A DNA stretch of 64,000 nucleotides from Silicimonas sp. (GTDB lineage: Bacteria > Pseudomonadota > Alphaproteobacteria > Rhodobacterales > Rhodobacteraceae), in the NCBI GenBank assembly GCA_025800205.1, contig JAOXSD010000032.1, positions 1-64,000 of the forward strand, read 5' to 3'. Below the pieces are notes generated by a model that saw only the letters and a program-made list of their open reading frames with translations, ran no database searches and was not told where the DNA came from. Positions 38,625 through 48,300 of the stretch are shown here, piece by piece. The stretch's first letter is position 1. Every line of letters begins with the position of its first letter. The translations under genes were made by a program, and so were the position numbers.

Positions 38625-40082
38625 TTATAACCCAATCAGGATTTGGATGAGTTCGTCGACGGTCTGGATCACCCGCGCGTTGGCCGCATAGGCCTGTTCG
38701 ATCAGCAGCAGTTTCTGCATCTCCTGATCGGTATCGACCCCGTCCAGAAGCAGGGTTTCCTCGAGCCCTTCGTAGCGCGCGGTTTCATAGGAGAGGCGCG
38801 AGGTTGTCGTCAGCAGTGATTGGCCGGTGAGCGAGGTGAGCGAAGCGGCAAAGCCGGCCACCGATTTCTCACCGGCGGAAAAACTGCCGCCCACCGGCGC
38901 GCGGGTCTCCGAGAGCACATCGATCTTGGCATTGAGCAGGGTGGCATCGCCCACCGCACCGGGGGCTGCCGCACCAAGCCCGTCACGCAAACGCCAAAGC
39001 TCGCCGCCCCTGACAGGATCGACCAGCGCGTTGACCTCGACCCGGCTGGCGAGGCCGATCAGATCAGTGGGATCAAGTGCGGCCCCCTGGTCGGTGAAGA
39101 GACCGGGATCACCGGCGGTCAGGGTCGGGTCCAGAGCCGGGTCTTCGAACCGGGACACAAGATCGCGGGCGATCTCGTCGAGATTGCCCTGCAATTCCAC
39201 CGATCGGCTGTCTCGAAGATCGAAGAGAGACGCCAGAATCCCGCCGCCGATGGCGGAGAAATTGCCCGACGTCTGCACCGGTTCGCCATTGATCGTCAGC
39301 CCGGAGAGCGCACCCGATGCCTGGGTCATGTCAGCGGTGATCGGAGAGGTGGTGGTGAAGCCGAATTCGGCCGGTTCCACATCCAGAAGCAAAGCGCCGC
39401 CCATGGTGTAAAGCGCCACGCTGTCATTGCCGCGGTCAAGCTGTCGGATCGGGACCAGTTCGCTGATCTCGTCGATGATCTGCTGGCGCTGGTCGAGAAG
39501 CGAGGGGAAGTCCCGGTCATTGACCTTGGCGCGCTGGATCTGCTCATTCAGCTCTGCGATCTGTTTGAGCGAGCTGTTGAGCCGACCGACTTCGGCATTG
39601 ATCTGCGAATCCGCGTCCTGGCGCAGTTTCTGAACCCCGTCGGAAGCGGAATTCAGCTTACCCGCCAGGGAATGGGCGGCATCAAGCACCGAGGACAGCC
39701 GCGCGTCCTCATCGGGGCGCGAGGCGGCTTCGAGAAGGGCGGTTTCGAAATTCGCAACCTGGGCGTTCAGACTGCCCGGGCTTTCGGGCGAACCGATCAG
39801 GTCGAAAGCCGCCTGTTCGAAATTCACCGCCACCTGGGCGCCGCCATTGGAGGCGGCGGCCAGACGTTTTTCGCGCAGGATCACCTCGTCGATGACACGG
39901 GAAATGCCATCCACCTGGACCCCGGCCCCGGCGCCCCCGCCCTGACGCGCGGAGAGATTGACCTCGCGGCGGGCATAGCCTTCGGTCAGGGCGTTCGACA
40001 CGTTCGAACTGACCACCTGGGCGGACCGGGAGGCCGCTGCCAGCCCGGTCAGTGCATTGGAAAGGGCGCCGGTTATACTCAT
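38625..40082 (-). CDS. flgK: Flagellar hook-associated protein FlgK
   Basis: ALSNALTGLAAASRSAQVVSSNVSNALTEGYARREVNL. Confidence 0.94.
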   Translation of the reverse strand: MSITGALSNALTGLAAASRSAQVVSSNVSNALTEGYARREVNLSARQGGGAGAGVQVDGISRVIDEVILREKRLAAASNGGAQVAVNFEQAAFDLIGSPESPGSLNAQVANFETALLEAASRPDEDARLSSVLDAAHSLAGKLNSASDGVQKLRQDADSQINAEVGRLNSSLKQIAELNEQIQRAKVNDRDFPSLLDQRQQIIDEISELVPIRQLDRGNDSVALYTMGGALLLDVEPAEFGFTTTSPITADMTQASGALSGLTINGEPVQTSGNFSAIGGGILASLFDLRDSRSVELQGNLDEIARDLVSRFEDPALDPTLTAGDPGLFTDQGAALDPTDLIGLASRVEVNALVDPVRGGELWRLRDGLGAAAPGAVGDATLLNAKIDVLSETRAPVGGSFSAGEKSVAGFAASLTSLTGQSLLTTTSRLSYETARYEGLEETLLLDGVDTDQEMQKLLLIEQAYAANARVIQTVDELIQILIGL

Positions 40083-40091
40083 GTCAGCCTA

Positions 40092-41399
40092 CTACCGTTT
40101 GATATTGGTGGTTTCCTGGAGCATCTCATCCACGGTCTGGATCACCTTGGCATTGGAGGAATAGGCCCGCTGGGTCTGGATCAGCTGGGTCAATTCACCC
40201 GCCACGTCGGTGGCGCTTTCTTCAAGCGCATAGCTCACGATATCGCCGGTCGGACCATCAGCCGCATCCCACAGGAACATCGTGCCGCTGTCCGCCGAGG
40301 TGGCGTAGATCTGATTGTCGTAGGAAATCAAACCGTTGGGATTGGGCAGATCAATCAACGGGATCTGGTAGATCGTGCGGGTGATACCGATGTCGAAATT
40401 GGCCTTGATGAAGCCGTTGGCGTCAATCTCGACCGAGATCAGGTTGCCCACGGGCGAGCCGTCTTTCGAGATCGAGGTGGGCGCGAAACTGTCCGAGAGC
40501 TGGGTCAGACCATCACCAGCACCGACAGCACCGATATTGATGGCAATCGGGCCACCGGCGACGTTGACCTCGAAATCACCGGTCACCGGGTCATAGGCGC
40601 CGCCCGAGACCGGGGTGACCGAGGTGATCGTGCCGCCCGAGCCGCGCGAGGCGTCGAAGACCACGGTGTATTCGCCGATGGTCGCGCCGGCCGCCGCACT
40701 GTCGGTCAGGGTCATGGTCCAGGTGTTGGACGCGCCACCGGCCACAGCAGGCACGGTCGGTGTGAATTCGATATTGATGCTTTGCGAGGTGCCAAGGTTG
40801 TCGAAATATTCCACCGACAGCGGCAGGGCCGCGCCGGAGGAGCCGAATTCGGTCTCGGTCGCAGGCAGGTTCACACCCAGGGCGATCCGGGTGGTCGGTT
40901 CAGAGGTGAACTGGTTCACATTGATCTGCACCGGTTCCAGACCATCGCCCGTGTCGCGCGCGAAGGTCGGAATCGAACCATCCGCATCGGCCGGCCAACC
41001 CATCAGGGTGATGCCGGCAGGCGTCCGCAGGAAGCCGTCTTCATCGGTGCGGAAGGAGCCCGTCGTGGCCAGGAACAGCGGATAGTTCCCGATGGAATTC
41101 AGAACCGAGCTTTCGGTGGTCACCGGCAGGAAGCCGCGCCCGCGTACCGCAATGTCGGTCGGGTTGTCGGTTGAGGCGAGCGACCCGGTCTGGTCGATCA
41201 TGCGCTGGGTGGTCACCCGCACACCGCCTGCAGAATACGTTCCCTCACCGCTTTCGATCACCAGCGACGAGAAATCCGCCACCGCGCGCTTGTAGCCGTA
41301 GGTGGCAGAGTTCGCGATATTGTCGGCAATTGTTGCCAACCGGCTCGCATTCGCGGCCAGACCCGCCACACCCGCGGCCAGGGAGGAAGAAATCGTCAT
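40092..41399 (-). CDS. flgE: Flagellar hook protein FlgE
   Basis: LAAGVAGLAANASRLATIADNIANSATYGYKRAVADFSSL; C-terminal ELTQLIQTQRAYSSNAKVIQTVDEMLQ. Confidence 0.94.
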   Translation of the reverse strand: MTISSSLAAGVAGLAANASRLATIADNIANSATYGYKRAVADFSSLVIESGEGTYSAGGVRVTTQRMIDQTGSLASTDNPTDIAVRGRGFLPVTTESSVLNSIGNYPLFLATTGSFRTDEDGFLRTPAGITLMGWPADADGSIPTFARDTGDGLEPVQINVNQFTSEPTTRIALGVNLPATETEFGSSGAALPLSVEYFDNLGTSQSINIEFTPTVPAVAGGASNTWTMTLTDSAAAGATIGEYTVVFDASRGSGGTITSVTPVSGGAYDPVTGDFEVNVAGGPIAINIGAVGAGDGLTQLSDSFAPTSISKDGSPVGNLISVEIDANGFIKANFDIGITRTIYQIPLIDLPNPNGLISYDNQIYATSADSGTMFLWDAADGPTGDIVSYALEESATDVAGELTQLIQTQRAYSSNAKVIQTVDEMLQETTNIKR

Positions 41400-41446
41400 G
41401 TTCAGCCTTTCTGCTGTTGCCCCACATCAGCCTTACCCGATCTCGT

Positions 41447-41461
41447 TTAACGGGCGGCTAA
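41447..41461. promoter_or_regulatory. CtrA-like gapped site TTAA-N7-CTAA upstream of flgE
   Basis: Direct sequence TTAACGGGCGGCTAA, 48 nt upstream of flgE start. Confidence 0.5.
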
Positions 41462-41483
41462 TGGCTAAAATCCGAAACACTTT

Positions 41484-42329
41484 CTAAGTTTCGTGCCTCA
41501 GAAGAATGATCTCGATCCGGTTGTTCCGAATCGAGAGTGGATCGCGCGCCGCCGGTTTGCGATCCGCAAATCCGGTGACCCGCTGCATACGGTCGTCGGT
41601 CAGCCCGGCCTCGATCAGAAGTCGGCGCACCTGATCAGCCCGGGCGCTCGATTGCCCCCAGACCGGGTTTTCCCGGGCGGCCAGCGGCACGCTGGCCATG
41701 TAGCCCTGCACGGCAATGTCATTGGAGGCGACGCGGAACACCTCCGCCACCGTGTTGATCACATCGACCAGCACCGCGCTGGGCGCGTCCCCTGCAAGAA
41801 AGAGCGGCGCATCGGGAATGTCGAACACCTCGACGATCAGCCCCTCATCGGTCAGCTTGGTCAGCACATGGCGCTGCAGCAGGTCACTGACCAGGCTTTC
41901 GCCGCTTTTCGCCGAGAGCATCTTTTCAAGCGCCTCGAGCTTTTCTTCTTCCTCGTCGCCATTGGCATCGCTGGTGCTGGGCCCGTTGCCGGATTCGGAA
42001 TTTTCCTCGGAATTGGGCGTCGGCTGCGCCGTGCCCGCCCCGGTGCCGTTCTGCGACAGGGTCGCCTGCGAGAAGATGCTTTCGCCGCCAAAGGCGCCAT
42101 CGCCACCGCCCGACACCTTGTTCACCGGAATCGTCGGGTTGAAGTAATCCGCAATCCCCTTGCGCTGCTTTTCCGTGGTCGCACCCAGAAGCCACATCAG
42201 AAGAAAGAACGCCATCATCGCGGTCACGAAGTCCGCATAGGCCACTTTCCAGGCGCCGCCATGGTGCCCGCCGGCAATGATTTTCTTGCGCTTGATGATA
42301 ATCGGCGCGGGTTGGTCGGACATGTCCAC
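41484..42329 (-). CDS. motB: Flagellar motor protein MotB
   Basis: IIIKRKKIIAGGHHGGAWKVAYADFVTAMMAFFLLMWLLGAT; OmpA-like C-terminus. Confidence 0.96.
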   Translation of the reverse strand: MDMSDQPAPIIIKRKKIIAGGHHGGAWKVAYADFVTAMMAFFLLMWLLGATTEKQRKGIADYFNPTIPVNKVSGGGDGAFGGESIFSQATLSQNGTGAGTAQPTPNSEENSESGNGPSTSDANGDEEEEKLEALEKMLSAKSGESLVSDLLQRHVLTKLTDEGLIVEVFDIPDAPLFLAGDAPSAVLVDVINTVAEVFRVASNDIAVQGYMASVPLAARENPVWGQSSARADQVRRLLIEAGLTDDRMQRVTGFADRKPAARDPLSIRNNRIEIILLRHET

Positions 42330-42477
42330 TCCTCTCGGTCAGCCCCATCTAGCCCCGGGTTGGTGAACATAGGTTTAAGCCCGACAGATTTGCGGAGACC
42401 CGCAGCAGCACGGCGCCCATTGCGCTGGAACTGCGCCGGGGTTTCAAATAGCCCTAGGGTAAAGGGGAGGACCGCAC

Positions 42478-44262
42478 GTGACGAAGAAACCGCTACGCAG
42501 CCAGCAATGGTTCAACAATCCGGACAACCAGGAAATGACCGCGCTCTATCTGGAGCGCTATCTGAACTACGGGCTGACCCGGGAGGAGCTGCAATCGGGC
42601 AAGCCGATCATCGGCATTGCCCAGACCGGCAGCGATCTGTCACCCTGCAACCGCCATCACATGGAGCTGGCCAAGCGGGTTCGCGAAGGCATCGTTGCGG
42701 CAGGCGGCACGGTGATGGAATTCCCCGTCCACCCGATCCAGGAGACCGGCAAGCGGCCCACCGCCTCGCTCGACCGGAACCTGGCTTATCTGTCGCTGAC
42801 GGAATCGCTCTATGGCTACCCGATCGATGCCGCGGTGCTGACCATCGGCTGCGACAAGACCACACCGGCGCTTCTCATGGCCGCCTCCACCGTCAATATC
42901 CCTGCCATCGCCATGTCCGTGGGCCCGATGCTCAATGGCTGGTTCCGGGGCAAGCGCACCGGCTCGGGCACCATTGTCTGGAAGGCCCGCGAATTGCATG
43001 CCGCAGGCGAGCTCGATGATGCAGGCTTCATGGAGCTTGTCGCCTCATCGGCCCCCTCGACAGGCTATTGCAACACCATGGGCACCGCCTCGACGATGAA
43101 TTCGCTGGCCGAAGCGCTGGGCATGCAGCTGCCCGGCTCCGCGGCCATCCCCGCGCCCTATCGCGAGCGTGGCCAGATCGCCTATGAAACCGGACGCCAG
43201 ATCGTCGAGATGGTGAAGGCCGACCGGCGCCCTTCCGATATCATGACCCGCGAAGCCTTTGAAAACGCCATCGTGGTCAATTCCGCCATCGGCGGCTCCA
43301 CCAATGCGCCCATTCACCTGGCCGCCGTTGCCCGCCATATCGGCGTGCCGCTCAACAATGACGATTGGCAAAACCTGGGGCACAAGATCCCGCTGCTGGT
43401 CAATCTGCAGCCCGCAGGCGAATATCTCGGCGAAGACTACCACCGGGCCGGCGGCGTGCCTGCGGTGATCGGCGAGCTTCTCGAAGCAGGCCTCCTGCCC
43501 CATCCCGACGCCATCACCGCCAATGGCAAGACCATGGCCGAGAACTGCGCCGGGCGGCGCTCCGAGAACACCGACGTGATCAAGACCGTGGCCGCACCGA
43601 TGCTGCAGAACGCGGGTTTCATCAATCTCAAGGGCAATCTCTTCGACAGCGCGATCATGAAAACCTCGGTGATTTCCGAAGAATTCCGCAATCGCTACCT
43701 CTCGAACCCCGAGGATCCCGAGGCGTTCGAAGGCCGTGCCGTGGTCTTCGATTCCATCGAACATTACCACCAGATGATCGATGATCCCGCGCTGGAGGTG
43801 GATGAACACTGCATCCTGATCATGCGCGGCGCCGGGCCCATCGGCTATCCCGGCGGGGCAGAGGTGGTGAACATGCGCCCCCCCGCCTATCTGCTGAAAC
43901 AGGGCGTCACCTCGCTGCCCTGCGTCGGCGACGGGCGGCAATCGGGCACGTCGGGCTCGCCCTCGATCCTCAATGCCTCACCGGAAGCGGCCGCAGGCGG
44001 CGGGCTGGCGCTGGTGCAGACCGGCGACCGGGTGCGGATCGACCTCAACGCCTGCACCGCGAACATGCTGGTGGACGATGCCGTGCTGGAGGCCCGCCGC
44101 GCCGCTCTGCCCGACCGCCCCTTCGCTCCCGAAAGCCAATCGCCCTGGCAGGAGATCTTCCGCGAAAAGACCGGGCAATTCGCGGAAGGCATGGTGCTGA
44201 ACGGCGCGCCAGAATTTCAGGACATCGCGCGCAGCAAGGGGGTGCCGCGCGACAATCACTAA
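42478..44262 (+). CDS. IlvD/Edd-family dehydratase (arabonate/sugar-acid dehydratase-like; GTG start)
   Basis: [47 protein letters not shown]. Confidence 0.92.
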   Translation: MTKKPLRSQQWFNNPDNQEMTALYLERYLNYGLTREELQSGKPIIGIAQTGSDLSPCNRHHMELAKRVREGIVAAGGTVMEFPVHPIQETGKRPTASLDRNLAYLSLTESLYGYPIDAAVLTIGCDKTTPALLMAASTVNIPAIAMSVGPMLNGWFRGKRTGSGTIVWKARELHAAGELDDAGFMELVASSAPSTGYCNTMGTASTMNSLAEALGMQLPGSAAIPAPYRERGQIAYETGRQIVEMVKADRRPSDIMTREAFENAIVVNSAIGGSTNAPIHLAAVARHIGVPLNNDDWQNLGHKIPLLVNLQPAGEYLGEDYHRAGGVPAVIGELLEAGLLPHPDAITANGKTMAENCAGRRSENTDVIKTVAAPMLQNAGFINLKGNLFDSAIMKTSVISEEFRNRYLSNPEDPEAFEGRAVVFDSIEHYHQMIDDPALEVDEHCILIMRGAGPIGYPGGAEVVNMRPPAYLLKQGVTSLPCVGDGRQSGTSGSPSILNASPEAAAGGGLALVQTGDRVRIDLNACTANMLVDDAVLEARRAALPDRPFAPESQSPWQEIFREKTGQFAEGMVLNGAPEFQDIARSKGVPRDNH

Positions 44263-44303
44263 GCGGGCACTGGCCCGGCACTGACCGGGAACTGAACGGG
44301 CCG

Positions 44304-44879
44304 TCAGTCGCGGTCCATCCGGTGATATTCCCGGTTCGGCATCATGTCGGAGGCGATGGCGAACCGGTTCGACATGTTGAAAAAGCCGATCACATCGGAC
44401 AGGTCGAAAATCTCGCTTTCATCGAGCCCGGCGGCGCGCAGCAGATCGCGGTCGGGCTCGTCCACCTCCCAGGGCGTGGTGGTCAGCTTCCAGGCGAAAT
44501 CCAGCATCGCGCGCTGGCGCGGATCGAGCTTGGCGACCCGGTAGTTCATCACCAGCATCTCGCCCAGCTCCGGATCCCCCGACAGTTTCCGCACCGCCTG
44601 CCCATGGGCCACCAGACAATAGAAACAGCGGTTGGCCGAGGACACCACCACCGCAATCATCTCGCGTTCCAGCTTTGACAGCTTGCTCTCGCCCAGCATC
44701 AGCGTGTTGTAGAACGTGGCGAAGGCGCGCAGCTTGTCCTGGTTGCGCGAAAAGGTCTTCAGCACATTGGGCACCATGCCCAGCTTTTCGGCGCAGATGG
44801 CAAAATACTCCGCCATGTCCGCATCCAGTTCGGACGGGTCGGGCAGGTCGTAGATCGAGACGTGATCAGGTTGGGGCAA
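44304..44879 (-). CDS. Carboxymuconolactone decarboxylase/peroxidase-related family protein (TTG start at 44879 suggested)
   Basis: SKLEREMIAVVVSSANRCFYCLVAHGQAVRKLSGDPELGEMLV (CxxC-H AhpD-like); N-terminal extension to 45128 looks non-coding. Confidence 0.8.
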   Translation of the reverse strand: MPQPDHVSIYDLPDPSELDADMAEYFAICAEKLGMVPNVLKTFSRNQDKLRAFATFYNTLMLGESKLSKLEREMIAVVVSSANRCFYCLVAHGQAVRKLSGDPELGEMLVMNYRVAKLDPRQRAMLDFAWKLTTTPWEVDEPDRDLLRAAGLDESEIFDLSDVIGFFNMSNRFAIASDMMPNREYHRMDRD

Positions 44880-45205
44880 GGGGCTCTCCTCCGGGAATGT
44901 GCTGCGAGTCGTGTCAGGGCCTGCGCGCCGCCTGCCACATTTCTGCTCTGGTCTGTTTCGCCCGCGCGCATAAGGCTTGGGTCCAATATGGCATTGTGTG
45001 AAGCGACGAAAAAGTGAAACGATGCCGCTGGTTTGATCGCCATCCGGCAACAGGGAAACAATGCAAAAAGAGAAATAAAAACAGCGTCTTGAAAGCTGCA
45101 AACTCAGGCACGGCAAGCTTCCGCCCAAGGAAAATGGGGAAATCCCCCGTCAGCGCCAAAGCCCCAAATCCGGCCCTTTTCCTGCCACAATCCCCCTTAC
45201 CCTTG

Positions 45206-45217
45206 TCACATATGTGA
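45206..45217. promoter_or_regulatory. Perfect palindrome TCACATATGTGA upstream of the 1525-aa gene
   Basis: 12-bp perfect dyad seen in sequence, in the intergenic region between divergent genes. Confidence 0.45.
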
Positions 45218-45227
45218 AGAGTTCCCC

Positions 45228-45244
45228 GATGTGCCGTGCACATC
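45228..45244. promoter_or_regulatory. Inverted repeat GATGTGC-CGT-GCACATC upstream of the 1525-aa gene
   Basis: 7-bp perfect arms with 3-nt spacer. Confidence 0.45.
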
Positions 45245-45281
45245 ACTGACTGGTTTCAAAAAGTCCAATTGATTTGACGCG

Positions 45282-45310
45282 CTCTCCCCGTGAAAGCGCG
45301 CACGGGAGAG
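45282..45310 (+). promoter_or_regulatory. Stem-loop overlapping the Shine-Dalgarno of the 1525-aa gene
   Basis: CTCTCCCCGTG-loop-CACGGGAGAG; GGGAGAG lies 7 nt before ATG 45318. Confidence 0.45.
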
Positions 45311-45317
45311 ATGTGAC

Positions 45318-48300
45318 ATGAATACAGCCACTTACTTCGATGCTTCCAACCCGGACACCCCCGCCGGGATGACCCCTGTCCTTGCCCTTGAGGCCATTGA
45401 CGGCATTCCGGGGCGCGGCACCGGCCTTGTCGGCGCCGCATTTGCCCCCGGCACCCGCATCAGCAACCTCGATGCCGCCGCCCAGGCCGCCAATGGCACC
45501 GCGGATGCCAGCTTCATTGCCTCCGAACTCGCCTATGCTGCCGCCAAAAGTGACACGGATGTGGCAACCTTTCTCGGCGCCGATGCCGCCAGCCTCACCG
45601 GCGATGGCAGCGTCGAAATGGGCCCCTCCGCCCTCGCCTTCACCGGCTATATCTACATTCCCGCCGGGGCCCACGAGATCAAGGTGGTCTCCGACGATGG
45701 CTTCGGCCTCGAGATCGGTGGCGTCGATTTCACCGAATTCACCGGCTCCCGCGCCAGTGCCGCCACCGCCCGGGTGGCCGAATTCGACGGCGGGCTCTAC
45801 GAGATTGACCTGCTTTACTTCGACCAGGGCGGTTCCATGTCACTGGCGCTCGAAATCGACGGGCTGCCGGTGGATCAAAGTGCCTTTTATCAGAGCGTGG
45901 AGGATTTCCAGACCCCACCCGCCGATGTGCCCCTGGTGCCGGTCGAAGATTATCACCCGTCCTTCTTTGTCGGCGAACAGACCCTCGATGTGGCCATCGA
46001 CACCACCACCAGCGACGCCCGTGATGTGATCAACGGCCTCGGCGCCGATGACGTGATCAACGGCCAGGGCGGCGATGACGAACTGATGGGCGGTTTCGGC
46101 GATGACATCCTGCGCGGCGGGGCGGGCGATGACGTGCTTGACGGCGGCTATGGCTCCGATGTGCTCGAAGGCGGCGACGGCAATGACTTGCTGATTGCCC
46201 GGTCGGACGCGGGCGAACAGAGGATCGGCCAGTTGGCCATCGACCAGCCGACCCGGCCCGACCCCGATGGCGAAGTCGACGCCGAGCTGCAGAAACTCTC
46301 CGCCTATGCCCATGAGGCGCTCCACGGCGATGATGTGCTGATCGGTGGCGCCGGGCGCGACACCTTCCTGATCGCCCCCCAGATCGACGCCAAGCTCGAT
46401 ATCATCGACCAGCACATCCGCGCCAATGGCTCGATCAACTGGGCCGGGGTCGCGGGCGAAAACGACGAACTCCACGACCATTGGGTCGACAGTTCCGGCA
46501 TCGACATCATCGCCGATTACAATGCCGAGGAAGACCATATCGCGGTGATCGGCCACACCGCCGTGCCCTTCGTCACCTATCAGGATCTCACCGGCGACGG
46601 GGTCGAGGAATCGATCATCACGGTGATTTCCGTCCAGCACGGCAATGGCGGTGCCCATGACCGCGATCTGATCGGCCAGGTCATCGTCCATGGCGACCGG
46701 GTGGAGGTCGAGGACATCCAGACCGACGACATGGTCACCTACGGGGTGGTCGAAGGCTATGCCGATGTGGCCGAAGCCCTGATGCCGCCCGGCGACGAAA
46801 AGATCAGCATCATCGACGGGGTCGAGGTCAAGGGCTACGACACCCGCGAACCGATGCAGATGATGGCGGGCATAGAGGGGCACGGCGGCCACGGGCCCGG
46901 CACCAACATCCTCGGCCCGGTGACCGGCAACCCCTATGCCGCCTTCGAAAACGCAAATTTCACCGAAGACATGCTGGCCCCGGGGGCGAGCGGCGCCGAA
47001 GGCTATATCGAAACCCGCGCCCCCTTCGACCAGCTCGACACCATTGAGGCCACCGGCAGCACGATCACCGGCACCGCTGCGGGCGAGAGCCTGACCCAGG
47101 CGGAAGCCCCCGCCCCCGATGGCCTGCCCGGCGCGCTGGGGTTCTGGAGCCTCGGCAATGGCGACGAAGGCGCTTACGCCGATCTGCGCGACGATGGCGG
47201 CGCAGCGGTCAAAGCCTACACGCTCTATGAAAATCAGGCGCTTCTGAACACCGAGGCCACCACCGAGGGCCCACGTGACGGGGAAACCGCGCTCTACTTC
47301 AACGGTGACAACAGTTTCGCCTTCCTCGACCACGATCCGGAAACCGCGATCACCCAGGGCACGATCGCGCTCTGGGTCCGGCCCGATGACATCGGCGAAA
47401 CCTCCATGTTCGTCACCAAGGATCAGTCCGGCCCGGGCGAGGGCAACCATTTCCGCCTTGGCCATACCGATGACGGCGGGCTGATCCTGCGCATGGCGGA
47501 TCCCTACAAGACCAACCACGCCTGGAAGACCGACACGCTTCTGACCGAAGGCGAATGGGCCCATCTGGCGGTGAATTTCACCGAAGACGGGATCACGGTT
47601 TACCTGGACGGCGAACCGGTCCCCGATGGCGCCTGGACCAAGTTCGAGGGCGATATCGCCACGCCGGGTGGGCACAAATCCGCAATGCTGTTGCAGAACG
47701 AGGAACCCTGGGTTCTGGGCGCGGACACATTCGCCACCAAACTCAACGGCACGGCGCAGGAATTCGCCACCGATGACGAGGATCTGCGCCATGAATTCGA
47801 AGGCGGGCTGGCCGAATTCGGCATCTGGGGCGGGCATGAGGCGGGCGACGCGCTCAGCCAGGCCGAGATCGCCGATCTGATCACCAATGGCCCGGGCGCG
47901 GCACTCACCAACCCTTCGGGGACCGAAACCATGGTGCTGGCCGATGACATGATCAGCGGCGCAGGCGGCAATGACACGATCCATGGCGAGGGCGGCGATG
48001 ACACGCTCGACGGCGGCGCGCAAAATGACAGCATCCACGGCGGTTATGGCGACGACCACCTGCTGGGCGGCAGCGGCAATGACACGCTCGATGGCGGGCG
48101 CGGCAATGACCTTCTGGAAGGGGGCGCCGGGGATGACGTGCTGCTTTCGCGCTCGGACACCGGCGAACAGCGGGCGGGGCAATTGGTGCTCGACGATCCG
48201 TCCCGGCCCACCGGCGGGTCGATTGACGAAGAACTGCTGAAACTTGCCGACTGGATCGATCAGGAGGTCGCGGGCGATGATGTTCTGGTCGGCGGTGCCG

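Noticed and set aside
42478-44262. IlvD/Edd-family gene as a foreign insertion in the flagellar cluster
   Set aside because: It lies just outside the cluster after motB, with no flanking repeats or mobility genes.
44880-45128. N-terminal extension of the CMD-family ORF
   Set aside because: Extension sequence is Cys/Arg-rich without family similarity and runs through the intergenic region; TTG 44879 gives a normal-length protein.
45014-45217. 67-aa basic ORF upstream of the RTX gene
   Set aside because: No convincing ribosome-binding site or domain and overlaps the palindromic region; likely chance.
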